Origin: Baylisascaris procyonis
Lineage: Eukaryota; Nematoda; Chromadorea; Rhabditida; Ascarididae
Direction of reading: 5' to 3'
DNA: 64,000 nucleotides
Assembly: GCA_037389465.1 (NCBI GenBank)
Contig: JAZARR010000078.1
Span: 5,020,501-5,084,500 of the forward strand
Numbering within the stretch: the first letter of the stretch is position 1; every line of letters starts with the position of its first letter. The position numbers and the translations under genes were made by a program. This document shows, in pieces, positions 44,710 to 57,630 of the stretch. The notes beneath the pieces were generated by a model. It saw only the letters and a list, made by a program, of their open reading frames with translations, had not been told where the DNA came from and did no database searches.

Positions 44710-46203
44710 TGATCGTTCATGTGGTGTTGCTAGGAAGTGACACCAAATGTTGCACATCGGCAACGGTTATATTACCATTATTTACGTAGAAGGTGTAAGA
44801 TGAACCTCCACGAACATTCCATATTTGCCCGAATACCCCCTCATTATGTTCCTTTATATTATTACTTCTCGCGTTCCAAAATATGGGCACATAACGTTTG
44901 TTGTCACTTCTAGACGCCATTCGGTTCATTTCACTTAGTTGTTTGCGTCGGTGATGTTTGTGGGGTTCGTTTGAATGCTGTAGACTGGAAAGCAACCTGT
45001 GTGGGCGGGTCAAGTATTTGCAGGTGCAGTTTCTATTATACTTTTTGCTATGCAATCTTTGGGTCGTAAAGTACTTCGTTTTTCCCCGATTTCTAGTGGA
45101 ATTTCCTTGGAAATCATACAAGGTGGAGACGAAAATATGCGGTAGAAAACTGCTTGTGCGTTAGGAAGAAAAAGGAAACACGTTGAGACACTGAAACGGA
45201 AATCGAAGGTTTCAAATAACGAAAACAACAACTGCAAGAGATACAAAGAACATAAAATCAAGAAACACTACCATCCCACCATAGAGTAGAACGAAAACAA
45301 CGAGATCTTTAAAGCTGAAATAAACCGCTCGCTTATGATCTATTGTACAACGTGAAGGTCAGCTGCGTAGCGTCCCGTTTGAGCAATTCCACATCTGACC
45401 ATTTGTGCAGTGCGTCTCACCCACCTTCAATGCATTTCAGCACACTTACTCTTTTTGGCGCTTTCACTTATAAGTTGTGAATGCTATAGTTAGTTTCAAA
45501 TCTAGTGAAGGAGCATGTTAGAGGGATTGCCACGATGTGTGCTTTTACAATTCCGTTGACGGGACTGAACGGTTTTGCTTGAATTACTAAATAATGAAAA
45601 AAATATGCATCACTATTTTAATTAAGCCGTTGCAAATCTACAAAAGTTTTTATTTGTTGTCTGACCGGTAAAAAGTGGAGCAATGAAAAACTGATTGAAT
45701 ATATGCGCAACTTTTGAATACGTTGAGGTGTCTACAACTTGTTTCTGAGTTTAATCCATGGGAGCTCTTCGTCTCATTTGCTTTACTTTACTTAAATCAA
45801 CAACGTCACGGTTGTCACGTTCACTGCAGTAGTTTCGTGCGGTTTGTGTTAAGAGGCCATTGCTCATTCCAGATCGGCTTTTGCTTCTTTTAGGAGTCGT
45901 TAACGTCCATTCAGTGACCCTTCTTGCTCACTTATAGTTTCCATTGCGGATATTTTTGTCTCTCATATGCATGGAAGACAACTATTGATGCTACAGTGAT
46001 CACGAATGTTCACCCCGGATACTATAGACCGAGTGTAAAATGATAGACACCTGAAATGGAGATCCAGTAGTCAGTCGGGCAATTGAATTGTTGCAGCACT
46101 CTATATGAAAAGATCTCGAAGCATATAACGCGAAAGCAATCGGAACTAGAGTATTGTGCGTAATATCCTAGCGAAGCAGTATTAGAATATGTACGTTTAG
46201 AAA
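44710..46203. other. 3' flank of intersectin, no supported gene
   Basis: It holds the intersectin 3' UTR with the first good AATAAA at 45319-45324. Minus-strand frames at 44717-45121 (134 codons) and 45010-45261 are open but have no splice or motif support. Nothing else was seen. Confidence 0.5.
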
Positions 46204-46808
46204 TTATTTGGACTTATTCCTCAACGCTTTCCTGTACCACCCACGCATTTGTTTGAAGACGTCTATTGTGAGAAACGGTTTTTTTCGCTGTTGACTTTGT
46301 ATAATTGTTGTGTTCTTGAACTTATGCCGGATTTCCGGAGAAACAATACAGCCATGTTTTGCTAGCAATCGATCATTATCAGGGATTCCCCTCAAGCTTT
46401 GGAGAATGCGCGTTGTTGCTGTCGAGTGATCGGTTATTGCCAGATGGCTGGCACAGCGCACTTACCTGTTTGCATAAGATACAGCGCCTTTTTTATATAA
46501 ATGAAGTTATCAATCATTGTCGGCAAAGTGATATATGTCCTGATAACAAGGCCAAATTGAAGCCGAATTTGCATATTTGAATTGAGTTCATTTTTGCAAG
46601 TTTATTCACAAACATAGAGCACATCGACTTGTCTGGCTGATGAGGTATGTATCCGGCAATCACAAAGGTCTTCTACCATCCCCGCTGGGGTGAAACAATC
46701 ACCTGCCACATAGTATGTAAGTTTAGGGAACCCGAACTTCCTGATGGGGATGTGTAGGCTGTCATGGAAACACCTTTGAAATTCGCGCCATTTCATTGAT
46801 GACGTCAT
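46204..46808 (-). CDS. Candidate small three-exon gene, ~107 aa, unknown function
   Basis: On the minus strand, exon 1 starts with ATG at 46808 (MTSSMKWREFQR) and ends at a CAAAG|GTGTTT donor (46774). Exon 2 is 46539-46466 (TYITLPTMIDNFIYIKKALY), with acceptor TTATCAG and a strong donor CAG|GTAAGT. Exon 3 is 46418-46204 after a 47-nt intron ending CGACAG. The three parts sum to 108 codons with matching phases. The C-terminus is strongly basic (QQRKKPFLTID..., MRGWYRKALRNKSK), recalling small mitochondrial or ribosome-associated proteins, but I recognise no family. It is convergent with intersectin and divergent from bec-1. The exon 1 choice is the weakest part; exons 2 and 3 are better supported. 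Confidence 0.38.
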
Positions 46809-47754
46809 ATTGAAACAAAGAATTCAAACGAGATCGAACGATAGAGATTATCTACTGGTCACTAGCTGTTTGGAGCGTTTTCTAGTGAAATGTGTGCAGT
46901 GTTCCATTAAAGGTGGTTCGTTGACGGTCGTTCGTGGGGACTGTTAAAATTGCAGTTGGGATTTGTACGCTCTTTTCTTTAGTTTACTTTGGTTTACCAC
47001 AATATATGCTATTTTTTTACGATGTGAAGTTTTGTCACCGATGGACTTTCTTACGATCAAGGTGAGAAGGGCGAAGGGAGAGAGTATCTAACTCAAGAGA
47101 GGGTCCATGGTCAAGTCTTCGGTCTTTCAAAGTGCTCATTGTTTGAAAGCACATTCTCATTGAGGAGTTTTACATAAGGACAAGGAGGCGTGCATAGAAC
47201 TAAAGCTTTCAGTGGCAGGTGGGTATGCACCTATGCGACATTTAAAAGGCTTGTGGTTGAGTGTTTTTTGGTTTAGAGGTGATGTGTGTTGAAATTCCCT
47301 GTGATGAAATGTTGACATACGGTTACCAAGAGGGTTTCATGGCGTAATCGAATATCCTTTAATTACCCCCTGATCGAGTGTTTTTGTTTAACATCGATAT
47401 ACGATTTGCTTAACTTAATTCCTAGATGCTTGACAGGTTTTAAGCCCATATTGCTGCTATATTGTTTGGTAAATGTTTTAAATATGTTTCGTGATTGAAA
47501 CAATTTAGTAAAGTAGCGTCCTCTTTTGCCGCTAATGATGTTTTTTCTTTTATTTCACTGATGTGTCGGATATACGTTTGGATTTGTGGGCTCATATATC
47601 CTACTAACCTATCAACATATATATTAGGTTACTTACCTATATGTTTTCCACCGAATAAGTAAATAATACAAATGAATAAATGAACAGCAGAGAGCGCGAA
47701 AAGTGTATGCAAAGGTGCACAGTGAATAAAAATATGTCCAGCTTTTGTAAAAAG

Positions 47755-47768
47755 TGCTTGCTTCAGTG
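47755..47768 (+). other. Probable spliced-leader acceptor of bec-1
   Basis: The sequence GTGCTTGCTTCAG ends at 47766 and the Beclin ATG begins at 47769, leaving a 2-nt 5' leader. This fits trans-splicing of a nematode spliced leader; a 5'-UTR intron would look the same. Confidence 0.5.
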
Positions 47769-50700
47769 ATGGGCGATCCGGTTGCGTTCTGTTTGAACTG
47801 CCAGGCAGAATTAGCGATCGACAGAAGCTTGTACGACAAGGGCGATGAAGAAAGCACTAGCGGTACTGCGCCTCTTCAAGTTCAGGTCCGTCTTCCACTC
47901 ACTTTTCCCGTTTAACATCGCATTTGGCTGCGCCCTAAACAGGAAATACGACGCTTCTATTTCGTTTTTTTCCGTCTCCATTCATATGATTAAGTTAGAA
48001 ATCTCCTATAAGGTTATCGTATACGTTTAAAACTGCTCATGCAAATCTTCCTGATAAATAAACACATTCTAAGGGGGTCAGTGCACTGATCACATCGACT
48101 GCTGTAGAACGCTTAAATTGTTTGAAAAACATTTTCAATGTCTTTATGTTTTGACATCGGCGTTTATATAGTGTGACGACAACATGGACATTTCTGGAAC
48201 TCCAGTCCTCTCTTCCCTTCGCCTCACTTCACACGAGGGGGATTTGGGAGTGTGAGACTGATTTCTGAAGTGGGGCCCGCGCCAGATCTGAATGACACTT
48301 TGCAGACTTGATCCATATTGTTAAATTGCATAGGAAATGGGAAACATATGCCGTATATCTGAAGGTTCGGTTTAAAGCTGATGCAGGTGGCGGTGGGGCT
48401 ATGACGAGGATTTAACCCGTAACCAAATACAGGTAAATTGAATATGATCCTAGCCCTAAAGCATGACTATTTCAAATTATCGTGTTAAATGTTTGACCAA
48501 TCTTATACTGAGGCCGAGCTTAACCCACCGTTCCCCTACCCTCCTTCCGCATAACCGTAATTTTGTTCCAGTCCTGGCTTTGCTCCTAGCCGCAACGGGG
48601 CTGGAAAGGGATTTAACCCAGACTTCGTGCCATTAGGTGCAGTCTGTCTTCAATTTCATAAATAAACCGTAATACAGAACATCGAACGCTTGTTTAACCC
48701 AAAAGTTAGGTGCAGTGTTACAGGCAGGTCGCGTGATATGTGGTGGTGAAGGGAGCTTACCAGGTCAGTCCGGCAACTTGTTTGACATTATATGTAATTC
48801 AACGTCTGCTCTTTGGGGGCCAATGTGTGAGGTATGTTGCTTCTATCCGTTTCACCCTTTAAAATGCTTAACCACTTTACCTACTAGTGCAAAGACAGGA
48901 TTATGCGGTCTTTGCATCTTATGATTATTGTCGCTGTAAATTTTATTTCTCACTGTGAAGTGCTAGTTGTTGTTGATATGACATGAAGGTTTGGCTTATA
49001 GTGCATAGTTTCAAGGCGTTATTGTTGCGTTTGTGACACCCTGTAAAGGCGCAAGTTTCCTTAGGTGACCTCTACCTGCTTTCAGCACTCCTTTATCCCC
49101 CTCCCTCTCCCTGAAATTTCTTGCATTGCTGTGTTCTGCCATAAATTTGACAACTAAATGAAAAATTTGTGCTCTAGATTAAGATGTAAAATGCGAGGTG
49201 AGCATTAGTATGTTTTTTTAAACATCAGAACAGTGGCTTATTTCTTTAGCTATTTATATATTCCATGGAATTTATTGTTTGTCATCTACTTCAAATGGCC
49301 TAGCAGCTCATAGGATTAGATGGCTGTTATGTTTCCATCATGTTTTTAAACGTTAACAATCAAGTTCTACGTAGTTGAAGGTGAGGCATTTATTATATGG
49401 ATTTGTGTTAAATGCTTTTTTCAAAAGTTCCTAATTTAAGGATTGCACGGAGCAGTTACTGTCTGGAATGGACCAGCAATTAAAAGGACTTGAGGAGGAG
49501 TGTGCAAGCTACAGAAAGTTGCTCGACTCATTGAGCAGAGACCGAGCAACGAGGGTCTTCGATTTAAATACCTCCAATGCCAAATTAGTGGCTATGAAGG
49601 TAGGTGCTTTCCTGTTAGAGGAATTTTTTGCATTGTTTTGTGCTCACAAACTGTTTTGCTTGCAAGAGGGATACCTTCAAGATGAATTATTAGCTCGGGT
49701 AAAATTTTCCCTCTTTCTTTATCGCTGAACAAACAGTGGCTTGTCTCGATTCGTTTGAAACGTTATTTACTGCTGCTGTAGCCTGCTAAACTCCCATATC
49801 AGTTTGCCCTCTCCTTTCGCAATAAAGCCTTTAAAATTTTGCTGTTGTCGTGAAAGGCATAGAAAGTTTTGAAGGCCAGTTTATTGGAATGTTGTGTTTT
49901 AACTACTGTGATTTTGTCCACCCTGTTTTCGCTTTTTTAAGGGCAGTGGGGCTGGAGTTGGAATCGAGCTTAGTGGAGAAGCTTATGTGCTGATTTGTGT
50001 AACGCGTTAAAGACACATTATTTTGATGGGCTTACTCTTTTTTTGGGGATCTGCGGACTCTTTCTAATGGTATTGAAATGGACATAAATATCTAGAACGG
50101 CAGACGTTGCGTCGCTTTCCGGTGGCCGATTTGTTCTAGCTAAAAGAGATTCCTACTAGTCGAAGCTTCATTTCTATTGAGCAATGCGCTCAAAAGTTTA
50201 CGTCAGTAGCGCGCTTACATGCTCACTCTGGATGAGCCTTAGGAAGAAGTATTTCAAGGATGCTGGAGGTGGGGAGAAGTGTTGATATCGAGTTGGATAT
50301 CCGATCATTTTAGCGTTATGCCTAGGTAATTACTGCTTTAATAGTTCAGGCGGAAGAAGCGTCGTTATTAGCGGAACTAAAGAGGTTGGAGGTGGAAGAG
50401 AATACCTTGAATGACGAGCTAAGCAGGAAGCGTAGTGAACTGTGTAACGCGGAGAAAGAGCGCGAAGAAAAATTGTGGAAAAAATTACGCGACAATCACA
50501 GGTGAGCTGAACTGCGATTTATTTGGAATTAATGCGGAGAGCGGTCATATTCATTCTTTTGAATTCCATAATTTCCTGTATTTATTCACTGGATGATTTC
50601 TGAGTGCTGCTTAATGGTTGTGATGAGCAAAAACAAAGAACTTAATGAGGGTTTTGGGGCAAAAAATTAAAATTTGTATAAAGACGTTCAGGCTCAGAAG

Positions 50701-53199
50701 TGAAGATAATCCACAGTCGTTTGATTTCTTTAGTCAGTCAGAAAAACTAAATTTTTGCCAGATATTATCAAAAAGGGAGTTTCTTTCTATGGTCAAGTGC
50801 TAACACCTCTCCCACCTCGGCTTTCCACGTTCTTTTAGATTTCAGCTCCACCTGCTGTTTCTTTTTAGATGCAGCAATTCGTCCCGCGACCTTCCATCAT
50901 TGCCTCAGTTCAGTCTGCGATCTCGTTTTTCACATAGGGAACATGACCTTATTTCTTAGTTTTTTTCCTTTTCTCCCTTCCACTGATGAACATTATTATA
51001 ATGTGTTTGTAACCTCATCAGTCCCATAGCCAGGACTGCAGTTTGGAAAGGCGAGGGGGAGGGGGTCGAAAAATATTTTTTCGGCTGTATTTGAGAAACG
51101 ACAGCATCAAACAGTGAAAATAAACTCACTTTTGAGCTTCTTGGTGCCAGTCATGCCAGATGAACTGATACTAGTTCAAAAATTTCTGAAAAACCGCAAT
51201 CATGAGAGCCAAGTAAATTTGAAGCGGCATAATTTTGTTGAAAGAAGAGCAGTATTTGAAAATGGAATGGATGCCTCCTTCGGGTGCCCTCTTTCATTCA
51301 TGGACCGGAGACTTCGTTTTTTAATTCTTAAAGCATGGTTTAGTTTTTTAAATCTTAGGGCATAGTTTTATGTTTCATTAGTCTTGATGGTGAGAAAAAA
51401 TTATCGATGACACCGCCTGAGTAGTGGGGTCAGGCGTTTGTGTGAGTGCTGAAAAGAAAAATGATTTGTCTCTGAATGCTGCATTTCAAGATTTTGGTCT
51501 TCTCTTAACTGAGGGTGCTGGAGACTAGAAGGATAATTTTGCTTTGGCTGTTTTATGGATTGCGATAGAAGTTTTGGTCTCAGAACTTCCATTGTGAGGT
51601 GAAATTACTATAATTCGCTTAGGTGAACGAGTTCTTAGTGGTTGTGTTAAGCAGTGAAGCTTCAGGCGGTTGCTTGACGTGGAATGTCAAGAGCAAGATG
51701 CAGAGGCGCAGTTGATCTATCTGAAAACTCAGCTGGAGAAATTATCGAGCATAAACGTACTAAACGCGGCGTTTCATATATGGCAACAAGGCAGTTTCTG
51801 TACTATCAACGGTTTCCGGTTGGGGACGCTGCCACACTCGCCCGTCGAGTGGAATGAGATTAATGCCGCCTGGGGACAAACTGCATTGCTTCTCACGGTG
51901 ATTGCTTTCTGAATTTCAACATTCCTTTCACCTGCTAGGAAAGCATCTGGTTTCACTATATAGTCTTCGAACTTGACCTTCATTTAGGCCTCATCCCGAT
52001 GTTTTTTCTAGTATAGTTGAAGCACTAGGAGTAATCCTTGGATTGTGCTTAGGACCTGGTGCTTATGAACTTTGATCTGTCGTTGCTTCTAAGCTTTGGC
52101 AGTGGTGATGCGGCTTCCCACATCTTTCGCATAAATCACCAGAGGTTCGCTAAACTTTTACAACTCCTTACTAAGGCGCCTTGGGCAAATTTGCCGGGTC
52201 TTTTATCACTGTGATTCCTTACTCTTAAATCAACCGATAAGTACTTAAACATTGTGCTTAAACTTTCTTTCTTTGGCAGTTGAACTGACCACCAACAAAC
52301 CATGCCTAGTAGTTTTGTGGTGACTCTTCTATTTTAGGCGACAGCTAACGACAACTTTAAGTGGTCTTCCTTCATCGTTTTTATGATTCATTAAAAGTTT
52401 ATAGAGGAACATGCCGCAGCTTCCTTATTTGACACAGACCTTGAGAAAGAGGCAATGTTTACAGGTGTTGATAAAAGGCGAAGAGGATTTCCATCTGCGT
52501 GATTATGAAATTTTTCCGATGGGCAACTATTCATTTATACGCGTACTGGCCACCGGTGCTGAACTCCCACTTTATGGAAGTGGCGGATTTAAACCTTTCG
52601 GACAGAAAAAGTTCGACGAAGCGATCTGTGCCTTCCTGAACTGCTTCTGCCAGTGGCAGACACATATTGAGGTATACTTGAAAATAGCTTAGTTCTGATG
52701 CTTTTTGCTTCAATACTCGTTTATGTTGAACTGTGCAGCGCGCATTAACAATGTTACGTCATACATCATCAAGGCCTACTATTTGAACATCTCCTTTAAT
52801 AGTTTCTTTTTAAGTGATTCCTCTTCGCAGCTTGTGTCATTCCGTCTGTTCTCCCGTTTCATTTTTTTTCATTCTGCAAAGAACACCGTCACTTATATAC
52901 ATTTTTATTATTCGTGCCTATTCACGTTGAAAACACAAGGTAAAATGAATGTTTTTTTGTTTTTTTTGAAGTATTTGGCGATGTTTTTTTATGAAGAGCT
53001 TTTGTTCCAGAGCAGAAGTCAGTTCCGCTTCCCGCATCGTATGTACAGGGAACGAATAGAAGACAATAAGATGGAATATTCGGTGAAGATGCAGTTTAAT
53101 TCTGAAGAACGATGGACAAAGGCTATGAAATGTATGTTGATCAACCTCAGATGGGCAATCTCATTCGCCGTAACACTTCGTGGATTCATGCCTCGTTGA
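47769..53199 (+). CDS. bec-1: Beclin-1/Atg6 orthologue, 7 exons, 387 aa
   Basis: Subunit of the class III PI3-kinase (Vps34) complexes needed for autophagy and endosome sorting. Exons: 47769-47885, 48724-48831, 49441-49599, 50350-50501, 51666-51897, 52465-52671, 53011-53199 (1164 nt, phases consistent). Two CxxC pairs, CLNC (residues 8-11) and CEDC (74-77), match the human Zn-binding pairs. A BH3-like segment SGNLFDII lies at about 55-62. The coiled coil spans exons 3-5 ([20 protein letters not shown]). The C-terminal membrane-binding domain carries [49 protein letters not shown] and [20 protein letters not shown]. At 387 aa it is shorter than human (450), mainly in the N-terminal disordered region. 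The human aromatic finger Phe-Phe-Trp is replaced by Pro-Phe-Gly. AATAAA is at 53831-53836. An extra small exon in the 838-bp first intron cannot be excluded. Confidence 0.94.
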
Positions 53200-56100
53200 A
53201 GCAATACAGGAAACATGTTTAAAATGTGCATGAAAGGTGACCTCTGTTGGTGCCATTTCCATTGCATTTTAAAGGGGGAGGATGCAAAGAAGGCAAAATG
53301 CTAAGTGATATTTGTCTTATTCTTTATAAACCACCCTCATTGGGTTTCGTTCTATCACAAGCCAGCCACATACTATCTTCACCAGCAGTCGCTGCAGGTA
53401 TCTTAATCACTCGCAAATGTCGCTAAAAGATTTAAATTGGTGAGTCGATTATCATTATACTACATTCCAGCGTATGGGTTGGGAGTGGCATATATTATGC
53501 AACTGTCTACAGCTGTTTTATCGCTTCGAAATGAGAATTGAACTGCTTGAATTGATATCTTTAATGAGTTGCCAATCGGATTATTGCTTTGAAAATTTTA
53601 AATTTTTGAAAATTACTCACGCAAATTTTCAATCATTTTCGAACGTTTTTTTTTTCCTTGAGTATTCAAGTCAAGTCATATTGGAATGACCCTTCACTTG
53701 GACGTTTAACCATACTAAGTCATCACTTCGAGAGTTCGCTGCGAAATGAAAACGCGCATTTGTTTATATGTACATACATTCTGTGCTTATTTATTAGTTC
53801 TCATGTAATTTACACCCTCTTTATTATGTAAATAAAGTATATTGAACTACTGTGTATGGCTCACTAAGTTGGAGACCAACAGATAGGATGGCACCAAACG
53901 TTTTTAAACGATCAAAGTACGTGCCCCATTCCTTGGTGGTTTCCTGCATCGAATGGTGTCTTTATTCTTGTCGATAACATCCCTCTCTCATCGCATTTGT
54001 TACGTGTCCTTATTCTACAGTTTTTATGAGTACTGCGCTTTATAGAAAGGAATTGCAGGAGAGTGTGAGAAAGCTTGGAAGTATTGCTATGGCAGGCTTT
54101 AACGAAGTAACGTTAAACTGAAGTGACCTTGGGGCTGGTAACATAGTGGGAAATGGAAGGTGGTGGCGTGAAGATCTGAAATAGGGATCGGTACGGGTCA
54201 CGGAGTGCTGTGAAGGTGATAATAGAATCTTCAGTGAGAGGAAAAGAGAAAAATCGGCCGTTAAAATGTTTGGAGAGCGTCGTCGTATATGCTACTGAAA
54301 TCAAAACCGCTCTGTTAGTAAATACAAAAGCATTGGTAGTACAAGCAGTGTTCCCTGGAAGAAAATCCCGTACCCCGAGAGCACGACAAACCAACGAGAC
54401 ATAAGCAAGTTTCAGTGGATATTTCCAAAGACTTGAGTGAAAAAACTTGCGGTCGGTGGCAAATGAAAAAAGCACTGAGAAAGAAAAAGCGTAAGCGACT
54501 CAAATTACCCGTTGTGCAAGTGTCTTAGTCGAGATGCGCAAAAACCCAGTGACAAACTTGCTGCCAAGTGTTTCGATGAAAAGTTTCCTCTTCAAAAATC
54601 AAGGGATAAGTGTTGTTGAATGCTTGCATCAAAGCTGAGCAATGATTAGACTTAATAAACTTAGACCAATTTAGCTGTCACGTGGATCCGAGGACGTTTT
54701 TATGTCAAAATGCTTTTCACAACTAAAGTTTCATTATTTATATCCAACAGGAAATATTTTATCGGCCCATGTTAGTCTATGTAGAGTTGTTTCCTCGAAA
54801 GAGTTTGGAAAGGACAGATTGCCAGAGCCGAGGGCGGCAAAGAAAGCGGGAAAATGAGCAGAGACGCAGGGTTGGTGAATACTGCGTCTAGTTCAGGAAC
54901 ATTCCGCGGAACACGTCATCGTTTTCACTGACAGACGGTGTCAGCTTTTCTCGATTAGTGTGTTGTCATACGCTTTTGTTCGTCATGTTGAGTTCGGGAG
55001 CTCGTGAGAATGGTTTGGATAGTTTTAATTTAGGTGTGAAGTTCTTATGGAGAGGCAGTGCTTTCTTCCCCGACGTATAGGTTTTGCCCCAGGAGATTTC
55101 TACATAAGACGGTGCCTTGAAGCTTCAAGATGCCAAAGATTTCGCAGGTGCCATTTTTGAGTACTGACCCATGAAGGTGCGTAGCAGTGCGCCGTTGGAA
55201 GTGGAGAAGTTCATTTGGGAGCCCAACAGTGCACGTTACGTGAGTTGTTGAAATATGAAGACGCGACCATCGGGAAAACGAAATGCCCGAGAAAAACGTT
55301 TCTTGCCCTCATGAATAGGAAAATAATCCGAGTTACCTACATCTCCAGTATCTATGAATTGCTTCAAAACATTAAAAATGCCGACTCTCCCAGAAGGGAA
55401 TTTTTTGAGGCTCAGGTTATAAGATTGAGCTCTGGTGAAGTGTTTCAGGCATTTTAGATTTTTTTTTAAATCATTTGCAGCAAATGTTTATTTAAATAAA
55501 CACTTGCATAAAGTACTTTTGCACAGATTTGATCATTGCATAATAGATAATAGTGATGATATTTAGATCAACGACAACTGTTTCAGCTATTTCGTAATAA
55601 TCCGGTAAGTGGGAACGGTGCCGATTGACTCAGTGTTTTGTTTGCACTCTCGCGATGTTGTTGTGTTGCGCTTTTGTTTTATATTACTATATGTGCTAGG
55701 AGATTGCACTAATTTTTTCGTTACTTCATTTCTGCATATTTATTTTTCTGCACTAAATGAAGCACGATTCTGCTAGGGAAGTATGAGTGGACAAACGCGA
55801 TGGTATGTTCGAGATGCATCTGTCTATTTTTCAGCCGGATGTTTTTGTCCTTCTTTTATCATCCTGTCATAGTGACTTGTGATTGGGAACCTCTAGGGAC
55901 ATCTGCATGTAATGATAACACCAGAAAAATGTATTTGTCAGTTGGGATAGCATCGTTCCATTGGAGTGGAAGTCCAGGACCGAGTAGCACGTAGTATTGA
56001 TGGGTCACAAAAAACTGATTACTGTCGGTAACTTGTTGCTTGTTCCTTTCAAAAGTGACATGGCAGTTTGCATAGGGAAAGATGAGGATTCGGGTGCCCT

Positions 56101-57630
56101 CCGCTGTCATATTCATAAGCAGTTTTCTCAGTACCTCGGGAAACGGCATGAGTACGGGGAATCATCGGGGAGGTTAAGCATTGCAAGTCGCTGCTCCACG
56201 GAAGCCCTTCCTTGTTAGCACCTTATGCGGTCGAAATCTTTAACACATTTTAGCCTGGAGAAATAGGACCTCTGCTGTATAGAAGGAGGAGGAAAAGGGT
56301 CCCAGTTGCAGCCTTTTCTTGCTCCATCCTCCTTCTGCGCTTGGGACCTATTCGGGAGAAGTTAGGCACTTTTTTCTTGAGTGTGCTTAAGTGATAATGT
56401 TAGTGAATATTTAAACGTCCCGAAAGCATCAAACCACCTTTGATCTTCACGAGCAGTGCCTTTTGTGTCCACTTCTGGATATTGGTCCTTAACCTCCGTT
56501 GCCTCTCCTAAAGCTGTACACTTGAAATTTTGTTAGTTAACTGCCAGATTCACCACTAGATGTTTTTGAGCTTTGAGGTGATGAGAATATCGAGTTTGAA
56601 TGGTCGGCAATGTTGACTGTGGAGGGAGAAGGGTCAGGAATTTCACTATTTCGAAAACGGTATGGGGGTTTTTATCAGTTGCGGTCTCGAACGCTTCCAC
56701 TGATGAAGTTAATAGGTAGTCTTTGTACTTTCGGAGGTCATCTCAGTCATTCGAATTCCCAGATTGCAGCATTATCGATTATTCAGTTTTTATTGGAGTT
56801 TTTCCAGTACTAGTTTTGAAGTTTTAAAGGATCTGAAAAAGTTTGCTTTTTCAATTAGACTTTAATTTTTGAATTCCATTGTTTCGCCAATATACCTCGG
56901 ATTATCTATCCTAATCACCCTTCCTTTGTCTTCATCCTTCGGCACTTTGTTTACGACGGTAATTGGAATCACTTCTCTTTATTCTATAGGCGAGTTGTTT
57001 TAGTGAAGATCCTGGATGACCGCCAAGTTGCGCAACGGAAAGCAGTGCTTTAAGAACTTTACCTTTTTGTGGCTAATGAGGTATTGTTGCATTTAGTGAT
57101 GTTCCAAGTGTAACTAAGAGTATCCTTTTCGAGAGTATTTATGACAGCAACTTTCAAATAACAATACTTGAATCCATTCGTATGTATACTCTTCAACTTG
57201 TTTGGTCAGCAACAAAACCCGCATTTTTGCGTATTCCTATTTTCGCGATTGAATAATCGCAGAAGAGAATTCGGCGGTTATGAATCGATTTTCCTATTTC
57301 AACAATTAGAATCACCGATGAAAGGGGTGCCCATCGACAAGTTAATCATACTTGATATGCAGCAGTCCCATAAGGGGGCAACAACAAACTTCTCGGTCGA
57401 GCCTGGTCTCAAAGTTTGCCCACCAATATCGGTATATCACTTGACTGTACTGCGAGCATTTATGAATGAGACGTCGCTAGATTTATATAAAATTTAAAGA
57501 ACCATATTTTTTTGTTTTGTCGACAATATTTCTTGATGCTTTCTTTTGGATAGGTTCCGTTGGCTTATCGATTGCGCTGTGTTTATGGAATGAACAAATA
57601 ATTGTGCTTTTTGATAAAGATTCGTTGCAG
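53200..57630. other. Region between bec-1 and the next + strand gene; scattered possible exons only
   Basis: It includes the bec-1 3' UTR to about 53850. Two stretches look partly coding on the + strand: 55215-55457 (LRELLKYEDATIGKTKCPRK..., about 80 codons) and 57264-57430. The second follows an acceptor ATAATCGCAG and reads EFGGYESIFLFQQL, PIDKLIILDMQQSHKGATTN up to a possible GTATAT donor; it may be an upstream exon of the 57631-60359 gene, but the phase does not join simply. A minus-strand frame (55859-56149, 96 codons) is unassigned. Overall no gene can be asserted. Confidence 0.4.
53831..53836 (+). other. Putative poly(A) signal of bec-1
   Basis: AATAAA about 630 nt after the Beclin stop codon, in an AT-rich context, followed by TTG-rich sequence. 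It is the first canonical hexamer found downstream of the stop. Confidence 0.5.

Noticed and set aside
54113..54503. 120-codon minus frame and overlapping + frame downstream of bec-1
   Set aside because: Open on both strands, no motifs and no splice continuation; not enough to call a gene.
55859..56149. 96-codon minus frame with protein-like composition
   Set aside because: No recognised family and no partner exons; the opposite strand is also partly open. Mentioned only within the region note.
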